This document shows positions 61,384 through 64,000 of a stretch of 64,000 nucleotides of DNA, in pieces; position 1 is the stretch's first letter; the number at the start of each line of letters is the position of its first letter. The DNA is from JOPF136 sp035541255 (GTDB lineage: Bacteria > Acidobacteriota > Terriglobia > Acidiferrales > UBA7541). The stretch is taken from positions 1 to 64,000 of the forward strand of contig DATKNR010000075.1 in the NCBI GenBank assembly GCA_035541255.1. The letters run 5' to 3'. The notes under the pieces were generated by a model. It ran no database searches, had not been told where the DNA came from, and saw only the letters and a list, made by a program, of their open reading frames with translations. Both the position numbers and the translations under genes were made by a program.

Positions 61384-62553
61384 ATGTTCGAGCTGGACAG
61401 CGAGCTTGCCTTCGATGCCGCCGAGGACGGCAAGTTCTTCTCCGAGCTTCCTGCCCGTCCCGCGGTTTTTCTGATCGAGATGCGCGACTCGGCTGCCCGG
61501 TCGTACCTGGCACGCACGGCCGACCTCCAGCGCCGGCTCGGTGTGCTGCTGGGGCGGGCGCAGCAGCCGTCGCGGCGGCTGAACCTTCGGGAGATTGCGG
61601 CGCGCGTGCGCTATCGCGTGGTGGGATCGGCATTCGAGCAGTCGCTGGTGCTCTACCATCACGCCGTGCGCATTCACGCGGGAAGGCATCGTGCGTGGAT
61701 GCGTCTGCGACCGCCCGTGGTGGTGAAACTGAAGCTGCGCAGCCCCTATCCACGCGCCTACGTGACGCGGCGGATTCTGGATGACGGCGCGCTCTACATC
61801 GGGCCGTTCGGCACGCGCCGCTCTGCCGACGCGTTCCTCAGCCAGGCGCTCAATTTTTTCAAGATCCGGCGCTGCCAGATCCGCATCCGGCGCGATCCGA
61901 CGTTTCCCGGCTGCTTGTATTCGGAAATGAAAATGTGCCTCGCGCCATGCTTCGCCGGGTGCACGGATGAGGAGTACGCGGACGAGGTTGTGCGCGTGGA
62001 GGCGTTCCTGGCTTCGAGCGGCGCTTCGCTGGTGGGGGAATACGAGCAGAGCCGCGACGCTGCCACGGCGGCCGAGGATTTCGAGCGCAGTGCGGCCATC
62101 CACAAGAAGATCGAGAAAGTAACCGCAGCGCTCCGGCTGCTGCCCGAGCTGGCCCGGCGCATCGATGATCTGGACGCCGTGATTCTCCAGCGCGCGAATG
62201 CGGAGCAAACCGTAGCAGCATTCGCCGTCCGTGGCGGATTTCTCTCGCCACCCTTTCTTCTCGAATTCGGCACGCTGGCGGCGGACCCGCGCTCCGTGGA
62301 GGCGATTTTCCGTGAACACCTGGAATCCGAGCCAGGTGTGGAGCTGCCCGGCGGTTCGCGACTGCCTGCCGTAGCGGGTTCGTCCGGTTTGATGGCCGAC
62401 CACCTGTCGCTCCTGGCGCGCTGGTATTACTCCAAGCCGCGCGCGGGCGAGATTTTCTATGCCACTGCGGGACGCGGCGCGCAGGCCGGTGCGCTGGTGT
62501 GGCCGTATCGCCGGATGGTTCGCGCCTGCTCGCGGCTCCTTGTTCAGTCCTGA
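61384..62553 (+). CDS. UvrC-like protein lacking the C-terminal nuclease
   Basis: 389 residues. The N-terminal GIY-YIG-like part is degenerate: PAVFLIEMRDSA and SYLARTADLQRRL replace the usual GVY and YVG motifs, though the Tyr and following Arg remain. It is followed by the UvrC cysteine region CLYSEMKMCLAPCFAGC (about 179-195), a UVR helix pair (FERSAAIHKKIEKV, about 240-253) and a poorly conserved end. The RNase H/HhH half of real UvrC is absent, so it cannot make both repair incisions. Cho-like nuclease or non-catalytic repair accessory. Confidence 0.78.
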   Translation: MFELDSELAFDAAEDGKFFSELPARPAVFLIEMRDSAARSYLARTADLQRRLGVLLGRAQQPSRRLNLREIAARVRYRVVGSAFEQSLVLYHHAVRIHAGRHRAWMRLRPPVVVKLKLRSPYPRAYVTRRILDDGALYIGPFGTRRSADAFLSQALNFFKIRRCQIRIRRDPTFPGCLYSEMKMCLAPCFAGCTDEEYADEVVRVEAFLASSGASLVGEYEQSRDAATAAEDFERSAAIHKKIEKVTAALRLLPELARRIDDLDAVILQRANAEQTVAAFAVRGGFLSPPFLLEFGTLAADPRSVEAIFREHLESEPGVELPGGSRLPAVAGSSGLMADHLSLLARWYYSKPRAGEIFYATAGRGAQAGALVWPYRRMVRACSRLLVQS

Positions 62554-62615
62554 CGGCGAAGGGCGCCTCGCCCCTCTGCTATACTTTCGCTTCTTTTCGG
62601 ACCACCAGGAGTCAC

Positions 62616-63716
62616 ATGCCCTCTTTTGCCACGCCGGAAGCCACTCGCGCCTATGCCTCACGATTTGCCGGGAGCGCCGCGGCCGGACACTTTCGCGCCG
62701 CGCGCGGGCTGACAGTTTCGTCGCTCGGGGTGGGCACCTATCTCGGCCAGCCGGACGCCGCGACGGATCGCGGCTACACGGACGCGATCGTGGAAGCCGG
62801 GCTCGGTGGTTTCAATGTGCTGGACTCCGCCATCAATTATCGCTTTCAGCGCAGCGAACGATCCGTGGGCGCGGCCATCGCGGAGCTGGGGGCGCGCGGC
62901 GTTCCACGCGAGGCGCTGCTGGTGTGCACCAAGGGCGGCTATCTGACTCCGGACGGGGAGATGCCCGCCAACCCGCGCGAGTACTTCAGCCGCGAATATT
63001 TTTCGAAGGAAATCCTCCGTCCCGGTGACGTAGCCGCGGGTTGCCATTCGATGACGCCGCGCTATCTGGAGGATCAGCTCGGGCGCAGCCTGCGCAATCT
63101 CGGCCTTTCCTCAGTGGACGTGTATTACGTTCACAATCCGGAGACGCAGCTCGAAGAGATTTCGCCGGACGAGTTCCGCGCGCGCCTCCGTGCGGCATTC
63201 GAATTCCTGGAGGGAGCTGTGGGCGCGGTGAAAATCGGGCACTACGGTCTGGCCACCTGGAACGGTTTTCGCCAGCCGGCGGATTCGCCCACGCTCCATT
63301 CCCTGGCGGACATTGTGGCCGTGGCGCGCGAGGTGGCCGGCGAGTCGCACCACTTCGGATTTGTCCAGCTCCCCGTAAACCTGATGATGCCGGAAGCGGT
63401 GGTGCTGCCGAATCAGCGCGTGGCGGGCCGCGATCTTCCGCTGCTCGCTGCAGCCGCCGAACTCGGTGTGACGGTGATCGCGAGCGGGCCGACGCTGCAG
63501 GGCCGCCTGGCTCGCGGGCTGCCCCCCGCGATCACAAATACCATTGGACTGGGCAGCGACTTCGAGCGGGCGCTGCAGTTCGCGCGCTCCGCACCTGGTC
63601 TCGCGACCGCGCTTGTGGGCATGAGCCGCGCCGAACACGCTCACGCCAATCTGCGCCTGGCGAGCGAGCCGCCGCTGCCCGCTGACAAATTCTGGTCTCT
63701 CTTTCGCGAAGAGTAG
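62616..63716 (+). CDS. Aldo/keto reductase
   Basis: 366 residues. TIM-barrel NAD(P)H oxidoreductase with the tetrad visible: Asp and Tyr in LDSAINYRFQRSE, Lys in LVCTKGGYLTP and His in YYVHNPETQLEE. C-terminal NADP loop ALVGMSRAEHAHAN. It is longer than classical reductases, with an insert near 150-185. AGGAG lies 5 bases before the ATG. The substrate is unknown; plausible roles are sugar or aldehyde reduction. Confidence 0.92.
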   Translation: MPSFATPEATRAYASRFAGSAAAGHFRAARGLTVSSLGVGTYLGQPDAATDRGYTDAIVEAGLGGFNVLDSAINYRFQRSERSVGAAIAELGARGVPREALLVCTKGGYLTPDGEMPANPREYFSREYFSKEILRPGDVAAGCHSMTPRYLEDQLGRSLRNLGLSSVDVYYVHNPETQLEEISPDEFRARLRAAFEFLEGAVGAVKIGHYGLATWNGFRQPADSPTLHSLADIVAVAREVAGESHHFGFVQLPVNLMMPEAVVLPNQRVAGRDLPLLAAAAELGVTVIASGPTLQGRLARGLPPAITNTIGLGSDFERALQFARSAPGLATALVGMSRAEHAHANLRLASEPPLPADKFWSLFREE

Positions 63717-63723
63717 AATCGCG

Positions 63724-64000
63724 CTAGGAAACTTCCGGCGAGTTCATCCATTCGGTGATGGCGCGATCCAGCCGGTCCAGCTTCCCATTGAAGAAGTGTC
63801 CCGCGCCTTCGACCAACACCAGCCGTTTCGGTTCGGCGAGTGAATCCATCAGCGCCTCCAGCCGCTGACGCGCGGCGAACTGGTCCTCCGCTCCCACCAC
63901 GAACAATTTCGGTTTCGTCGAGCCGCGCAGATAAGAAAAATCCGAGTCATTCACGGGAATTCCAATTCCAATCAGCCGTGTGACTCGTGAATCTTCCGCG
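63724..64000 (-). CDS. Alpha/beta hydrolase (C-terminal part; 5' end beyond window)
   Basis: At least 91 residues are visible, reading to the window edge. The C-terminal half of the fold carries the catalytic Asp in KLFVVGAEDQFAA and His in GAGHFFNGKLDRL. It resembles the COG2945-type hydrolases. The nucleophile elbow lies outside the window. It converges with the aldo/keto reductase gene (8-base gap between stops). Confidence 0.85.
   Translation of the reverse strand, partial: AEDSRVTRLIGIGIPVNDSDFSYLRGSTKPKLFVVGAEDQFAARQRLEALMDSLAEPKRLVLVEGAGHFFNGKLDRLDRAITEWMNSPEVS

Overview
The window looks like a chromosomal segment of a GC-rich soil-type bacterium, most likely an Acidobacteriota member. 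That assignment is inferred from gene content and was not tested by any search. Supporting features are a Ser/Thr kinase fused to a membrane segment and TPR repeats, secreted TPR proteins, an HspR-controlled dnaK operon, a UvrC-like protein without the C-terminal nuclease, and palindromic intergenic repeats. There is no rRNA, CRISPR array, transposase or integrase, and one tRNA (Ser, GCT). Nearly all the sequence is coding.

Layout. 1-3.2 kb: clpB (cut by the window start) and an hsp20 gene. 3.2-8.6 kb: rRNA methyltransferase, queA, a phosphoesterase, a small membrane-anchored protein and a NucS-like predicted nuclease. 8.8-11.6 kb: HNH nuclease, ComF-like phosphoribosyltransferase, DksA-type zinc finger protein, exported rhodanese. 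11.8-17.8 kb: a complete 2-oxoacid dehydrogenase set (lpd, lipB, E1 alpha, E1 beta, E2). 18.1-20.9 kb: a bufferin/MNIO peptide-modification operon (Cys-repeat precursor, DUF692 enzyme, DUF2063 partner, DoxX membrane protein), the most interesting system here. 20.9-28.7 kb: DUF3037/HipA-like kinase pair, a charge-segregated histone-like protein, an MltD-like transglycosylase, a cystathionine-gamma-synthase-type enzyme and an EF-G-like GTPase. 28.7-29.3 kb: a 670-base gene-poor stretch with short repeats.

29.3-39.5 kb: membrane protein, AsmA protein, isoaspartyl peptidase, CDP-alcohol phosphatidyltransferase, greA downstream of tRNA-Ser, three small exported or membrane proteins, and the Ser/Thr kinase. 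39.6-43.6 kb: a three-subunit molybdenum hydroxylase with a 74-residue Cys-rich fourth gene. 43.8-48 kb: an S9 peptidase and a DsbA-MauE/DoxX-FmdE operon. 48.2-52.3 kb: dnaK-X-dnaJ-hspR, behind a promoter overlapped by a HAIR-like operator. The same promoter/operator layout precedes hsp20 45 kb away, which suggests an HspR regulon. 52.4-64 kb: ECF sigma and anti-sigma, DnaC-like ATPase, ribosomal protein S1, HU/IHF, HIT protein, exported TPR protein, acyl-CoA dehydrogenase, carbonic-anhydrase-like protein, UvrC-like protein, aldo/keto reductase, and an alpha/beta hydrolase cut by the window end.

Three themes link the genes: protein quality control under HspR (hsp20, dnaK operon; clpB nearby), thiol/copper and redox handling in the envelope (bufferin operon, DsbA-MauE operon, rhodanese), and central carbon metabolism (2-oxoacid dehydrogenase with its lipoylation enzyme, acyl-CoA dehydrogenase).
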